The position numbers and the translations under genes are program-made. From Sphingobium sp. TKS (lineage in GTDB: Bacteria; Pseudomonadota; Alphaproteobacteria; Sphingomonadales; Sphingomonadaceae), in NCBI RefSeq assembly GCF_001563265.1, contig NZ_CP005083.1:375001-439000 (forward strand): DNA of 64,000 nucleotides. Reading direction: 5' to 3'. Positions within the stretch are counted from its first letter, which is position 1, and every line of letters begins with the position of its first letter. The notes beneath the pieces were generated by a model. The model ran no database searches, was not told the DNA's origin, and worked only from the letters and a program-made list of their open reading frames with translations. Below, piece by piece: positions 1 to 8,968 of the stretch.

Positions 1-1451
1 ATGTTCGACGTGGCATTCGCCCAGCTCACGTTGCCATACGAATAGTTGCCGGTCGTCTGTTCCAGCGCCGCCGCTTCCGCAGCGTTCTGCGCCGGCGCGA
101 GCATGGACATGGAATGCCCGGCAATCGACATCGCGCCGCGCGCGAGGCCTGCCGCGAGAAAGGGCACGCTCATAAGCATGAAGCCAGCGATCGTGGCGGT
201 CTCGCCATTCACCGCCCCGATCCCCGCATAGCTTGCGAGCGTAACGCCGCCTTCCGCGACGCCTGTCGCTGCCGACGTCGCCCGCGTCATGCAGATCATG
301 TGAAGGATGACGTAAAGCGGCCCCCATGCGGCGAGATAGAAGAACCCTGTCACATAGCCCTTCAGCGTCGAGACGCCCGTCTGAGGCATCAGGAAGAGCG
401 GGAAAACGACCGGGAACATGGCGAAGAAGACCACCGTCAGCACGATGTTCAAAATCGGAACCCATGCCATCGCCTGCTGAGCGATCGAATTATAGGTGTT
501 GCGCGCCTGAATGTCGGCACGGGTCTGCGCGAAGGTGTCGATCTCTGCGGCGCCCGTCCCGCCGGACATCGAATTTCGGGCCTGCATGAAAGCATTGATT
601 GCTGTGTTCTGGCGCATCACCTCAGCAAAGTTGTTGCTCGTGCCCGTGAAGGCCGCACTGACGATGGGAACGTCGTGTTTGAGCTTGTCCGCCGCCAGAG
701 CGTTGCTGAGCTTGGGATAGACCTCCTTGCCCCAAAGAGGCGCGTTGGCCTCGATCATTGGACCCCATTGCGCGTCGAGCGCCTGGTACGCCTGCCGGCA
801 AGTGATGATGAAGCTGTTAACCGTTCCGTCACCTTGTCGCTCAAGCCATTGCTGCGATCGGGCTTCCGAGCCCGGCCCGACCGCAGCCCAGAGATCGGGC
901 GCCTTCGCAAGATTGGTCAGCGACTTCTGATAAAGCATCACATCGCCGAACAGGCAGTTCTTGAAATGGTTTTCGAGGTTGGTCGAGAACTCCGCATCGC
1001 GAATGATGAAGTTGCGCGTCGCATCGAACAGTCGCGCGCCATACACCATGCCGTTCGTCGAGTAGTTGAGCTCGCTCGGCATGACGAAGACGGTCTCGGC
1101 CGTCCGCGTCAGCCAATCGCCCACCTGTGTCGTGAAGCTCGCAAGCACCCCCAATCCCATCGGTACATTGTCGACCGTCGATGGCGTCAGGCCCGGGTTG
1201 ATGCGATCCGTTACCTTGATGTCCACCGTCGGGACCATCAGGCAAAGATAAATGGCCGTCGCTTGCAGGAACCAGTTCAGCCACGCCTTATAGTTGAGCG
1301 TGAAGGCCACCACGAGCAGCGAATAGATGAGGCCCATGACCATGACGACGCGGATGAGCGAGCGATAGCCACCGCCTCCCGACCACGCCGCGACTGCGTT
1401 GAAGATGTTTACGAGATACTCGCCGCCACCAACCGTGAAGACCTCAAGCAT
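1..1451 (-). CDS. traG: TraG, F-type conjugation inner-membrane protein (N-terminal part, cut by window edge)
   Basis: The reading frame opens at ATG 1451 (MLEVFTVGGGEYLVNIFNA) and stays open for 483 codons to the left edge. F-type TraG is a large inner-membrane protein whose N-terminal half is needed for pilus assembly and whose C-terminal periplasmic part acts in mating-pair stabilisation and entry exclusion. Here only the membrane half is visible: a hydrophobic stretch near residues 28-60, a long soluble loop, then further hydrophobic segments from about residue 330 onward. The start lies 17 bp after the traH stop, so it is the last visible gene of the tra operon. The rest of the protein lies outside the window. 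Confidence 0.85.
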   Translation of the reverse strand, partial: MLEVFTVGGGEYLVNIFNAVAAWSGGGGYRSLIRVVMVMGLIYSLLVVAFTLNYKAWLNWFLQATAIYLCLMVPTVDIKVTDRINPGLTPSTVDNVPMGLGVLASFTTQVGDWLTRTAETVFVMPSELNYSTNGMVYGARLFDATRNFIIRDAEFSTNLENHFKNCLFGDVMLYQKSLTNLAKAPDLWAAVGPGSEARSQQWLERQGDGTVNSFIITCRQAYQALDAQWGPMIEANAPLWGKEVYPKLSNALAADKLKHDVPIVSAAFTGTSNNFAEVMRQNTAINAFMQARNSMSGGTGAAEIDTFAQTRADIQARNTYNSIAQQAMAWVPILNIVLTVVFFAMFPVVFPLFLMPQTGVSTLKGYVTGFFYLAAWGPLYVILHMICMTRATSAATGVAEGGVTLASYAGIGAVNGETATIAGFMLMSVPFLAAGLARGAMSIAGHSMSMLAPAQNAAEAAALEQTTGNYSYGNVSWANATSN

Positions 1452-1467
1452 CGGTCTGCCCCCGCGC

Positions 1468-2934
1468 CTAGTTCAGACCCTGTGCGTTGAGGCCGCGCGA
1501 AAAGTTCAGCGCGGCCGCCATACCGGGCGTCATGGAATTCTGGAGCGTCGATTCCAGCATAATGCTTCGGTTGATGATCTGCATCGTCACCTGGAGCTTG
1601 TTGTTCAGCCGGACGTCCCGTTGGCTGAATTTCGCCCGGGTAGACGCGATTTGCTGTTTCCACTGCGTCGCGGTCTCTTGATCGAAGGTCTGATAATGAA
1701 CCTTCGCCTGCTCGACCCGGTCGAGCATATTGTCGAGCATCGCCGAAAGCAGGTCGACGGCGACGATCTCGGACAGCGTCTCGATCTCGCCTTCCGTCAA
1801 CGCATAATGCGCATAGGCCTGAACTCCCAGGATCTTATAGATCGGAACCGTGGCGAGGTTGAGGAGCTGCTTCTCGGCGGCGTCCAGCGGAGTATCGGAG
1901 CGGATCTTGTCGCTCATCGACCTGATCATCGTGGCGATCCGCGGCCGCAGCGCGGACGAAGCGGGGACGGAGAGCGTCTGCTCCCCCACATCGTAGCAAT
2001 TCTCGTCGTTGCACTTCAGTATCTTGACGGGCGGCGCGTCGGCCGTGCCATCGAGCAACGCAGTGACGACCGCTTCTTCGGCAGGTCCGAACATCACGAC
2101 CTTCCCGCCCACGCTCGGATCGGTCGACGGCGTGGTCACGACCGTTCCCACCAGCGTCATGATATATTCGGAGAATGTCTTGTCGAATGCGCCGAACTTC
2201 GCCGATTTCTTAAGGGCCTCCCATGTGTAGTTATGCGGTTCTCCGACCAGCTGGTCTTTCATCGACGCGTCTGTGTTTCCCGCGATGGTCGAATCCCGCC
2301 TGTTGCCGTTGTTGCAACCCTGGCGGGCTGCCGCCCAGTCCGAGAATACGCCCTGGCTGTTGCCGACGGCTTCGCAGATCGTCGCGCGCGTGGTCTCCAT
2401 CTGCGGCCAGATTCCGCCGACCAGCGCCTGCGCCGTCTCGCAGCTCGAGATGTTCATCTGATTGAGGAGCTGCGCCTTCTGGCTGAACTCGTCCATCACC
2501 TTGCCGATCTCCGGCGAAACAGAATCGATGGCGAGCTTGAAGGCAAAGCCGAGCGCATTGTTGGCGGTCGCCTTCAGCATCGCGATGATCTCGCTGGCAT
2601 TGATGAAGGAGAAGCTCCCACTGAAGAGGTCGATACCTCCACATCCCGCACGCGCGCTCGGAAGCTGAAGATTGAACGGCTGGACGCTTTTCTGCGGGAA
2701 GCGGGTCCAGACATTACCCAGCGAGTAATAGCCCGCCGATTGACCCTGAAACGCCGATGGGCCGGTGACGTTCGCCGCGCCGCCCACGTCCGAAAAGAAG
2801 CTGTTCATCTCGGAGGCGACGTCGGCCCGGGCGGTCCCGGTGCACGCGAGATTGGCCATAGCCAATATTCCCGCCCAGGCAGCGGACGAGCGAAGCACAC
2901 GGCCGATCAAGCCGCGACGGCGAACCTGTTCCAT
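1468..2934 (-). CDS. traH: TraH, F-type pilus assembly protein
   Basis: The 488-aa product matches TraH, a periplasmic or outer-membrane-associated protein of the F-type pilus assembly and retraction complex that works with TraF, TraW, TraU and TrbC. A signal peptide is visible at residues 8-38 (hydrophobic core, cleavage near TARADVASEM). The family-typical stretch (GYYSLGNVWTRFP) follows around residue 70, and paired cysteines (AGCGG, ISSCET, ARQGC, LKCNDENC) fit a disulfide-dependent periplasmic protein. The start ATG at 2934 overlaps the traF stop as ATGA, so the two are translationally coupled. Length is normal for the family. Confidence 0.93.
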   Translation of the reverse strand: MEQVRRRGLIGRVLRSSAAWAGILAMANLACTGTARADVASEMNSFFSDVGGAANVTGPSAFQGQSAGYYSLGNVWTRFPQKSVQPFNLQLPSARAGCGGIDLFSGSFSFINASEIIAMLKATANNALGFAFKLAIDSVSPEIGKVMDEFSQKAQLLNQMNISSCETAQALVGGIWPQMETTRATICEAVGNSQGVFSDWAAARQGCNNGNRRDSTIAGNTDASMKDQLVGEPHNYTWEALKKSAKFGAFDKTFSEYIMTLVGTVVTTPSTDPSVGGKVVMFGPAEEAVVTALLDGTADAPPVKILKCNDENCYDVGEQTLSVPASSALRPRIATMIRSMSDKIRSDTPLDAAEKQLLNLATVPIYKILGVQAYAHYALTEGEIETLSEIVAVDLLSAMLDNMLDRVEQAKVHYQTFDQETATQWKQQIASTRAKFSQRDVRLNNKLQVTMQIINRSIMLESTLQNSMTPGMAAALNFSRGLNAQGLN

Positions 2935-3755
2935 CAGAAGTCGCTCCCCACCTTGGTGTTCGTCAGCGCGAAAATGCGATCCATGATCTCGTCGGCGCTG
3001 AGAATCCCATATCCCACCGGAATCGTGCGTTTGGTGACGGTGTCGAACAGTACGAGCGCCGGCGTCTCGTTACCCGGGACGCCCATGCGCGCGCGCTGGC
3101 CCGCATCGACGACATAATTTGGAAAATCGCGGCTCGGCCCGCCGTCCATCGAAACCGCCATCACCGCCATGCCGTGACTGTCGGCCACCGATCGCAGGAT
3201 CGGTGAAAACAGGTCGCATGCGCCGCAGCTCTGCGCATAAAAGTAGAAGAGCCCGTAGCGTTGGCTAAGGTTCGCCATAACCGCATCGCGATCGGCGCGC
3301 CGGTTATCGAGCCAGGCTCGCTTGCCCACCGTCGAAACAGGCCGCTGCAGCGTGTAGTCGAGATCGGGGTTCTGCCACAGCGCGCGCTGCCAGGTGTCTG
3401 AGAAGGTCGAAGCACGGTCGAGCTGCTCGCGCTGAAATCGGACGTAAGCGATGACATTTTCCTCGGTCGGATCGAGGATCGCCCGTGCCTTGAGCTCGTC
3501 GAGCTGGCGGGTGATGGCGGACATGCGCTCGACCGCGCTCGACGGGACCGGGACGGCTTGCTTCTCCGGCTCCGTCGCTCGCGGCTTGCTGCAATAGAAC
3601 CATTGACCGAGCCTGCGTTCTGCACAGTAAAAGTCATCGCCGGCATCGGCCCGCTCGACGCCATCCGACGCTCCATCGCGCGGCTGGGCCGCCGCGGGAA
3701 CAGCCAGGCCAGCGAGCGAAAGCGCCAGAAGCGGCGCCGCCATGATTGGATGCAT
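2934..3755 (-). CDS. traF: TraF, thioredoxin-like F-type pilus assembly protein
   Basis: The 273-aa product begins at ATG 3755 (MHPIMAAPLLALSLAG), chosen because AGGAAG lies about 8 nt upstream and a clean signal peptide follows; longer in-frame starts would bury the signal peptide. The C-terminal half has a thioredoxin-like fold with an intact CGAC active site at about residues 177-180. F plasmid TraF often lacks this motif, so this copy may be redox-active. It acts in the periplasm during pilus assembly. It is coupled to traH by an ATGA overlap and separated from traN by about 145 bp, the largest gap inside this part of the operon. Confidence 0.9.
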   Translation of the reverse strand: MHPIMAAPLLALSLAGLAVPAAAQPRDGASDGVERADAGDDFYCAERRLGQWFYCSKPRATEPEKQAVPVPSSAVERMSAITRQLDELKARAILDPTEENVIAYVRFQREQLDRASTFSDTWQRALWQNPDLDYTLQRPVSTVGKRAWLDNRRADRDAVMANLSQRYGLFYFYAQSCGACDLFSPILRSVADSHGMAVMAVSMDGGPSRDFPNYVVDAGQRARMGVPGNETPALVLFDTVTKRTIPVGYGILSADEIMDRIFALTNTKVGSDF

Positions 3756-3900
3756 GGACAAACTTCCTTTCTGATAGATGCTCTCACCCACGAGCCTCAT
3801 GCGCGGGAGGGAACGGGAAAGGTCGGCCGCGGCGGAGACGTCCGTAGGCGCCGCGCCGGTCGATTCCACCGAAACGCTGCGCATCGCGTCCTTGACCATG

Positions 3901-5736
3901 CTATTTGCCGTGCAGGTCATAGTACCCCTGAATTTTCAGCTGGATCTGGGTCATCGTCTCGACTTCGTCCGGAAGCCGCGCGGCATCGACGAACTCGGCA
4001 TAGACCTCGGTGAAATCCATGAGGGAAAGGTCGAGCCTGGCGAATTCCTCGATCGTAAAGCCAAGGCACTGCTCCTTCTTGGGAGCGCCCCAGGGCTTGC
4101 TGAGCTGAATTCGTCCCTGCTCCTGCAGGATGCGGCTGAGCTTGCTTTCAAAGCAGCAATAGGCCGTTCGCCGGGTCTTGCAGATTCCGAGAAAGCTCGA
4201 CGAACAGTAAGTGCCGACCTTGTGGCAGAAGCCCATACGATCCTTGATGTCGAGCTTCATCTCGTCCTGAGAGCATGCGAAGAGCGCGAGGAACGGCGTG
4301 GCGAGGGCCGCGATCGCGCCTGGGCCGCCGGCAAGCGCGGCTGCGCCCGCGCCCACGCTCAACAAGCCGGACACCTTGCCGGCACAGCAGTTGATCAGCC
4401 CGAATACCGGCTTGTGGCAGGTCTCTCGCGTGCCCTGGAAAACCGTGAAGTTGTTCTCGTCGAACTCCTTGCCGGCCTGGTCGATGGAGTGAAGAGCGAC
4501 CAGCGCATCCTTGAACTCGGTCGACGCCTCGCGCACGATCGGCTCGCAGTCGCCATTGATGCAATAGACGTCGTCTCCGCAGATATATTGCGGTGCATCG
4601 GTCACCGCGCTGCCGGGTGTCGGGCAGCGGTAGACCCGCTCCTCAACCTTGCAGGCGCCATCCCGCTCCTCGTCGAGGCATTCGGTGCGCAGAAAGGAGC
4701 AGCTTCCGTTCGCTTCTAGATCGCCGCAATCGTTTGCCGGCGTGAAGCGATGACACACATAGTCGCGTTTCCACGCCCAGCAGGCTTGCGTCACCGGAAC
4801 GCCGTCGATGATCCGCGTTTCAGGTCCTTCCGTGCAAACATCCCCGCCAGGCTGCAACGAACACATCTCATCGCCGGCAAGACTGCCGCAGCTGTCGACC
4901 CTTCTTGTTACGACAGTGCTCGTGCTGCCCTTTGCATGCCACGACGCCCCGGTGAGCGGGCTGACGCTGAGCGCGACCGGCAAATCCGCCGTGCATTCAT
5001 ATTCCGTCGCATAATAATCATCGCAATATTTGTTGTCAGGCCAGGGCCAGCCATAGTCGCGATGGGCAGCGCAGGCCTGTTTCCGAACGCCTGTCGGCTT
5101 GCAGACTCCTGAGGAAATATGAGGGGCAATGGCGGCATAGCGCGCGAACGGGGTTCCATATGCGCTGTCGGGCACCACATAGTATTTGTAGCTATCGACG
5201 GTTTGCACCTCGGGCACCATGCGGATGGTGCAGGTCTCGGGCCTGTCCTCGACCTTGGTGCCGCTGTTGCAGGTCGCCTCGTAATAGCCCTCAGATCCTG
5301 AGCCCGGCGGGAGCGGGACGCACGAGCCGGAGCTGCCCCCCATGCTCTCCCCGGCGAGGTAGGCCGATGGATCATTCTCGACGGTCGTGGCGCGAGCGGT
5401 TGTCTCGAGGATCTCGGAATTGCTGAACGTCGGCCGTGTCCGGTCCGCGTCCGTGGTGATGCGATACTGCTCGTTCGACGCCTTTGTCGCCGCGGCTTCC
5501 GCTTCCATTCTTTCCGGATCGTCGAAATAGGCGCCTTGCGGCAGCGCCGTGCCGCCATAGCCCGGCACCGCTTCCGCGCGGGCATTGTCGGTCGGCACCA
5601 GCGTCGTATCCTGCCGTTTCTCATTGGCGAGCGAGCGCCCTTCCTGGCGGGCCTCCTCGACCGACATCTGGGCAGAAGCGGGGGAGGCGGCGGCAAGACC
5701 CGCGATAAGCAGCATCAGCGAGAAGCGGACGCTCAC
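3901..5736 (-). CDS. traN: TraN, outer-membrane mating-pair stabilisation protein
   Basis: TraN is the donor outer-membrane protein that stabilises mating pairs by binding recipient surface receptors. The product is 611 aa from GTG 5736, which overlaps the trbC stop and is followed by a signal peptide (VSVRFSLMLLIAGLAAASPASAQ). Longer ATG starts lie inside trbC. The protein is cysteine-rich throughout, as expected: clusters lie near residues 190-430 (for example CDDYYATEYEC and CINGDCEP) and again near the C-terminus (INCCAGK, YCCFES). The middle, receptor-contacting region is the least conserved part of the family, so host-range inference is not possible here. Confidence 0.9.
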   Translation of the reverse strand: MSVRFSLMLLIAGLAAASPASAQMSVEEARQEGRSLANEKRQDTTLVPTDNARAEAVPGYGGTALPQGAYFDDPERMEAEAAATKASNEQYRITTDADRTRPTFSNSEILETTARATTVENDPSAYLAGESMGGSSGSCVPLPPGSGSEGYYEATCNSGTKVEDRPETCTIRMVPEVQTVDSYKYYVVPDSAYGTPFARYAAIAPHISSGVCKPTGVRKQACAAHRDYGWPWPDNKYCDDYYATEYECTADLPVALSVSPLTGASWHAKGSTSTVVTRRVDSCGSLAGDEMCSLQPGGDVCTEGPETRIIDGVPVTQACWAWKRDYVCHRFTPANDCGDLEANGSCSFLRTECLDEERDGACKVEERVYRCPTPGSAVTDAPQYICGDDVYCINGDCEPIVREASTEFKDALVALHSIDQAGKEFDENNFTVFQGTRETCHKPVFGLINCCAGKVSGLLSVGAGAAALAGGPGAIAALATPFLALFACSQDEMKLDIKDRMGFCHKVGTYCSSSFLGICKTRRTAYCCFESKLSRILQEQGRIQLSKPWGAPKKEQCLGFTIEEFARLDLSLMDFTEVYAEFVDAARLPDEVETMTQIQLKIQGYYDLHGK

Positions 5737-6479
5737 GGCAACGCTCTCCTTAGATTGGAGAGACCCACCGCCGCCACGCGCGCGCCCGGACCGTTGCCCT
5801 CGGCGAACGACGACAGCGCATATTCGACGGTCACATTGCCGATCATCCGGTCGTGAGGCGGGACCTTGGTTCGGCATGAAAAGCCGGCGCAAAGGTCGAA
5901 ATCCGATGAGACCGCGACGTAGGTCGGCACCGCCTGTACGTCGAAGGCGCGGAACAGTCTCGGGTCGATGCCGATGTTGGCGAAATCGTCCTCCCGGTCG
6001 ACGATCTTGCCCAGAGCCTGCGAGAACTCCTTCATCGAATTGTTCGGAAAGCCGCGGAAAACGACGACGCCCCCTGCCCTCGCCGTGTCCTCGATAAGCT
6101 GGCGAAGCGCCTTGGGGGGCATCGAGAGGCTGGCGAACGCGATGAGCTGCGGCGCCTCCCCGCCGCCGACTTTGGCGTTCGTCGCAGCACCCTGCACGAT
6201 TTCATCGAAGTCGACAGCCCCTGCAGGTCCTTTCGGCAGATCCGTCGCCGCGACGCGCCGCATGTTTTCCATGCCGCTGTCACGAACGGTAACCGCCTCT
6301 TCCCGAAACGCGTCACCGCGGTCCTTGATCTGATCGACGAACGCCTCGGCATCCGCCTGAAGGTCCGCCGATCGCTTCTTGATGGCCTGAACATCGATGC
6401 CATCGACGGTCTGGGCCAGGAGAGCGGTCATGCTGGCGGCTGCGACGAGGCCAACGGCGCCCAAGATGAGAAGTCGCAT
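5733..6479 (-). CDS. trbC: TrbC, F-type pilus assembly protein
   Basis: The 248-aa product is F-type TrbC (not the IncP pilin of the same name), a periplasmic protein acting with TraW in pilus assembly. The start ATG 6479 (MRLLILGAVGLVAAASMTALL) gives a signal peptide and lies 11 bp after the traU stop; the longer ORF reaches back into traU. The family core is visible in the C-terminal half: FASLSMPPKALRQLIEDTAR, VVFRGFPNNSMKEF and VQAVPTYVAV, which resemble a degenerate thioredoxin fold. Its stop overlaps the GTG start of traN. Confidence 0.9.
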   Translation of the reverse strand: MRLLILGAVGLVAAASMTALLAQTVDGIDVQAIKKRSADLQADAEAFVDQIKDRGDAFREEAVTVRDSGMENMRRVAATDLPKGPAGAVDFDEIVQGAATNAKVGGGEAPQLIAFASLSMPPKALRQLIEDTARAGGVVVFRGFPNNSMKEFSQALGKIVDREDDFANIGIDPRLFRAFDVQAVPTYVAVSSDFDLCAGFSCRTKVPPHDRMIGNVTVEYALSSFAEGNGPGARVAAVGLSNLRRALP

Positions 6480-6490
6480 CGCTCCCTCCT

Positions 6491-7513
6491 TCACAGCACG
6501 CAGCAGTTGCGCTTGCGCCAGACCAGATAGCCCATGTCCTCGCCCCCCGCGGGATAGGCACGACCGGCATCCGGCGGCATTGTCGAAGCTCCGATCGCCG
6601 AGCAGGCGAAGCGCCCGCTCACCGTCGGAATCGGATTGGTCATCTGAAACCGGTACTGCTGTTTGCGCATGACTGGCATGAGGTACTTCTTGCACAGCCC
6701 TTCCGAGCCCATCGTGCCCCAGGCGAGCGCCTGCCGGTGCATCTTGTAGGCAAAGCGCGACAATGCGAGCCGCGAGGACTGGACATGGCCGATCGACGCC
6801 GGGATGTTCCCGTTCAGGGGATACATGGACCCCTGACAACCTGCGCACCAGAATAGCTGGTCGAGCGGCAGGTTCACCGTGCCGGCGACGCAGTCGCCCG
6901 CACAGGCTGCCTTGGCGAGCGGATTTGCGAAAATGATCGCTTCGGGGTTGATGAGCGCCGCAAGCGAGTCATCCTGCCAGAGCGGATCGACCTCGGTCAT
7001 ATAGGCGATGTCGAAGCTCGCCTGCTCGAAGCAGACGAAATCCGTAAGGATCTCCATCCAGTAGAGCAGCGGATAGACATACCAATGCACATGCCATTTG
7101 GCCGTGCTCTGCGACCTGCCGCCGACCATCGAAGGGCCGGCCAGATAGCCCTGACCGATATCGAAGCCCGGAGCGATGCGCACTCCGCCAAGATTGGGAA
7201 AACACCAGGGCTTCATGGTGACGTCCGCCAGGCGGGCAGGCTCCCAGAAGCCCACGGAAATGCCGATGCGCGGTAGAGGATCTGCACAGGCGCATATGGG
7301 AGACGCCGGGTTCTTCGTGTCGGGTCGGCCGCTCGGCCAGATCTTCAATCCGCCCACCGACAGCGGAAACAGGCATGACCAGCAGACGTCGGTAATCGGG
7401 TTGACGAACTTCCCATTGCAGGTGGGACCGGCAGCCTCGGCGCGTGGCGCCAGCATGATGGCGAACAGGACGACGAGAAACGTGCCGAAAATCGGTCGAA
7501 GTCCGCGCATCAT
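6491..7513 (-). CDS. traU: TraU, F-type conjugation protein
   Basis: The 340-aa product is TraU, a periplasmic protein required for DNA transfer and pilus assembly in F-type systems. The start is one of two adjacent ATGs (7513 or 7510); the first makes an ATGATG overlap with the stop of the small upstream gene. A signal peptide (FGTFLVVLFAIMLAPRAEA) is followed by the family signature around CNGKFVNPITDVCWSCLFPL. Many cysteines (CACADP, CAGDC, FWCAGCQG, RKRNCCVL) suggest disulfide bonding, in keeping with the DsbC-like protein of the same operon. Confidence 0.93.
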   Translation of the reverse strand: MMRGLRPIFGTFLVVLFAIMLAPRAEAAGPTCNGKFVNPITDVCWSCLFPLSVGGLKIWPSGRPDTKNPASPICACADPLPRIGISVGFWEPARLADVTMKPWCFPNLGGVRIAPGFDIGQGYLAGPSMVGGRSQSTAKWHVHWYVYPLLYWMEILTDFVCFEQASFDIAYMTEVDPLWQDDSLAALINPEAIIFANPLAKAACAGDCVAGTVNLPLDQLFWCAGCQGSMYPLNGNIPASIGHVQSSRLALSRFAYKMHRQALAWGTMGSEGLCKKYLMPVMRKQQYRFQMTNPIPTVSGRFACSAIGASTMPPDAGRAYPAGGEDMGYLVWRKRNCCVL

Positions 7514-7779
7514 TCTCTCTCCGCCAGTTGATCGAGATACGCCGCGTCGGCGCGCCGCTTCGCCCGAAGGTAAAGGACCGTGACCACGAGCGCTGTGGCG
7601 AGCAGCACGGCGATCAAACAGGGCGCGGCTCGGCCGATGCGACCGCGCAGCTGGTCGAGAAGAGTCACTGCGCCGGCCAGGGTGACGCAGAGAGCGAGCC
7701 AGGACAGGCGCATGGTCCTTAGCCTCGCCGTCTCGGGCGCCGCCATCGGCGTTCGGAGCATGTCGAGCCACAGCGCCAT
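7510..7779 (-). CDS. Small two-helix membrane protein of the tra operon, unknown function
   Basis: An 89-aa protein starting at ATG 7779, which overlaps the traW stop as ATGA; its own stop overlaps the traU start. Two hydrophobic segments are visible at about residues 22-40 (RLSWLALCVTLAGAVTLLDQ) and 48-68 (CLIAVLLATALVVTVLYLRA), with a charged C-terminal tail. I do not recognise a named family. The tight coupling between traW and traU implies that it is a real part of the transfer system, perhaps an assembly accessory protein. The longer in-frame ORF upstream is out-of-frame traW sequence. Confidence 0.7.
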   Translation of the reverse strand: MALWLDMLRTPMAAPETARLRTMRLSWLALCVTLAGAVTLLDQLRGRIGRAAPCLIAVLLATALVVTVLYLRAKRRADAAYLDQLAERE

Positions 7780-8435
7780 CAGCCGGACTTCCCTGGCTTC
7801 AGCACGATCTCGGAAACGCGCATCGTCCTGCCGTTTTGGCTGACCACCGCAGGCGTATGCTCGATCCCGAACGTTGCAGTGAGCTTGCCTTCCTGGTCGA
7901 AATAGAAGCGCCGCTTCTTCGCCGTCATCGCATCGATCGGCGAACCGTTGACGAAGATGATCTTGGCCTTGAGATCCGTATAGCGCGAGGTCGCCCACGC
8001 GAGTTGCGTCGCATCGTCGCCGTCGACGAAGACGAGGTCCTGCTTTATCTCGACGAAATCGAGCGGATTGATGCGATGACCGGCACCCGCAATCAGATTA
8101 CCCTTCTGGTCCCGAATGTCGCGCTCGATCGCGATGGTCGGATCATAATCCCAGCTTCGCGCCATGCGCGCCGGAGTGATCCCGTCGACAGGCTTGGGCC
8201 GGCGAACTCTCTGTTCGACCCTTCTGGCAAACTGCTCGTTCATGCGGGCAAGCTCGCCGCTGCCCTCCGCCCGCCGCAGCCGCGCCTCGATCGTCGCCAG
8301 CAGATCCGGCTCGATGATGGGAAAGACCTGGCCGACATGGCCATAATCCCTGGCTTCGCCAGGGATAGGGCCGATGAGGAGCATGGCCGCCGCGAATGAA
8401 GCGATGCCGGCACCGCTTGTCAGAACAGCTTTCAC
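7779..8435 (-). CDS. traW: TraW, F-type pilus assembly protein
   Basis: The 218-aa product is TraW, a periplasmic protein that cooperates with TrbC in F-pilus assembly. The start is GTG 8435, which forms a GTGA overlap with the upstream peptidase stop and is followed by a signal peptide (hydrophobic to about residue 27, then GEARDYGHVGQVFPI). Family motifs are visible: GQVFPIIEPDLLATIEARL near the mature N-terminus, then RINPLDFV, LVFVDGDDATQLAWA and FVNGSPID. Length matches the family. It lies in an unbroken run of overlapping genes. Confidence 0.9.
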   Translation of the reverse strand: MKAVLTSGAGIASFAAAMLLIGPIPGEARDYGHVGQVFPIIEPDLLATIEARLRRAEGSGELARMNEQFARRVEQRVRRPKPVDGITPARMARSWDYDPTIAIERDIRDQKGNLIAGAGHRINPLDFVEIKQDLVFVDGDDATQLAWATSRYTDLKAKIIFVNGSPIDAMTAKKRRFYFDQEGKLTATFGIEHTPAVVSQNGRTMRVSEIVLKPGKSG

Positions 8436-8968
8436 AGGATCGGCTCCCCGGTTCCGATGACTTGCCGGCCGCAAACAAAGCCGATCTCGGCATAGCGACT
8501 GTCGAAGCCGTCCTTGTGCGGCGTCGCCGCGAAATAGCAGCCTGGGGGCACGACCCCCGTCGCACCGGGCACAAGGCGTTCGCCCGCCTTGGTGAAGGGC
8601 TTCATGCGAACAGTCGGAACGCCGTTGATCGTTACCGTCATGCCGTCATGCGCGATCACGTCTCCCGCGACAGCATAGACCTTCTTTCCAAACATCCTTG
8701 GCCTGGCGCCAAAATGGCGGCGCAACAGCGCGCTCGCCGGCGGATCGAAAAATATGAACTCTCCCTTGGCAGGCAGGCGGCCCCGCTCGATGAGGAAGGC
8801 CCAGTTCGGCAGGGAGTCCGTCGTATTGACGAGGAAAAGGTGGTCGTCGCTCCAATCTGCCAGCCCTGTCAGGGCAACGCTTCCGCCGACGAAGGCGCCA
8901 AGCAGAAGCCAAAGCTTCGGGTTCGGTCGCCAGCCCCGCTTCGCCGCGTCATTGACCGCCGCTGCCAT
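8432..8968 (-). CDS. S26-family conjugative signal peptidase (TraF/IncP type)
   Basis: The 178-aa product resembles the conjugative-transfer signal peptidases of the S26/TraF family, which in IncP systems mature and cyclise the pilin. One transmembrane segment (KLWLLLGAFVGGSVALTGLA) is followed by the catalytic-serine box TTDSLPNWAFLI (Ser at about residue 52) and a lysine in GKKVYAVAGD (about residue 95-96). The C-terminal box PPGCYFAATPHKDGFDSRY fits the family. The start at ATG 8968 is preferred over 8980 on family resemblance only. The gene sits between trbI and traW and presumably processes the TraA pilin, which is an inference. Confidence 0.85.
   Translation of the reverse strand: MAAAVNDAAKRGWRPNPKLWLLLGAFVGGSVALTGLADWSDDHLFLVNTTDSLPNWAFLIERGRLPAKGEFIFFDPPASALLRRHFGARPRMFGKKVYAVAGDVIAHDGMTVTINGVPTVRMKPFTKAGERLVPGATGVVPPGCYFAATPHKDGFDSRYAEIGFVCGRQVIGTGEPIL

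Noticed and set aside
114..1490. 458-codon plus-strand open frame
   Set aside because: It is antisense to traG; the product is Arg/His/Asp-rich with no domain, an effect of high GC content.
1399..3117. 572-codon plus-strand open frame
   Set aside because: Antisense to traH and the end of traF, which have clear families; the plus-strand product has abnormal composition.
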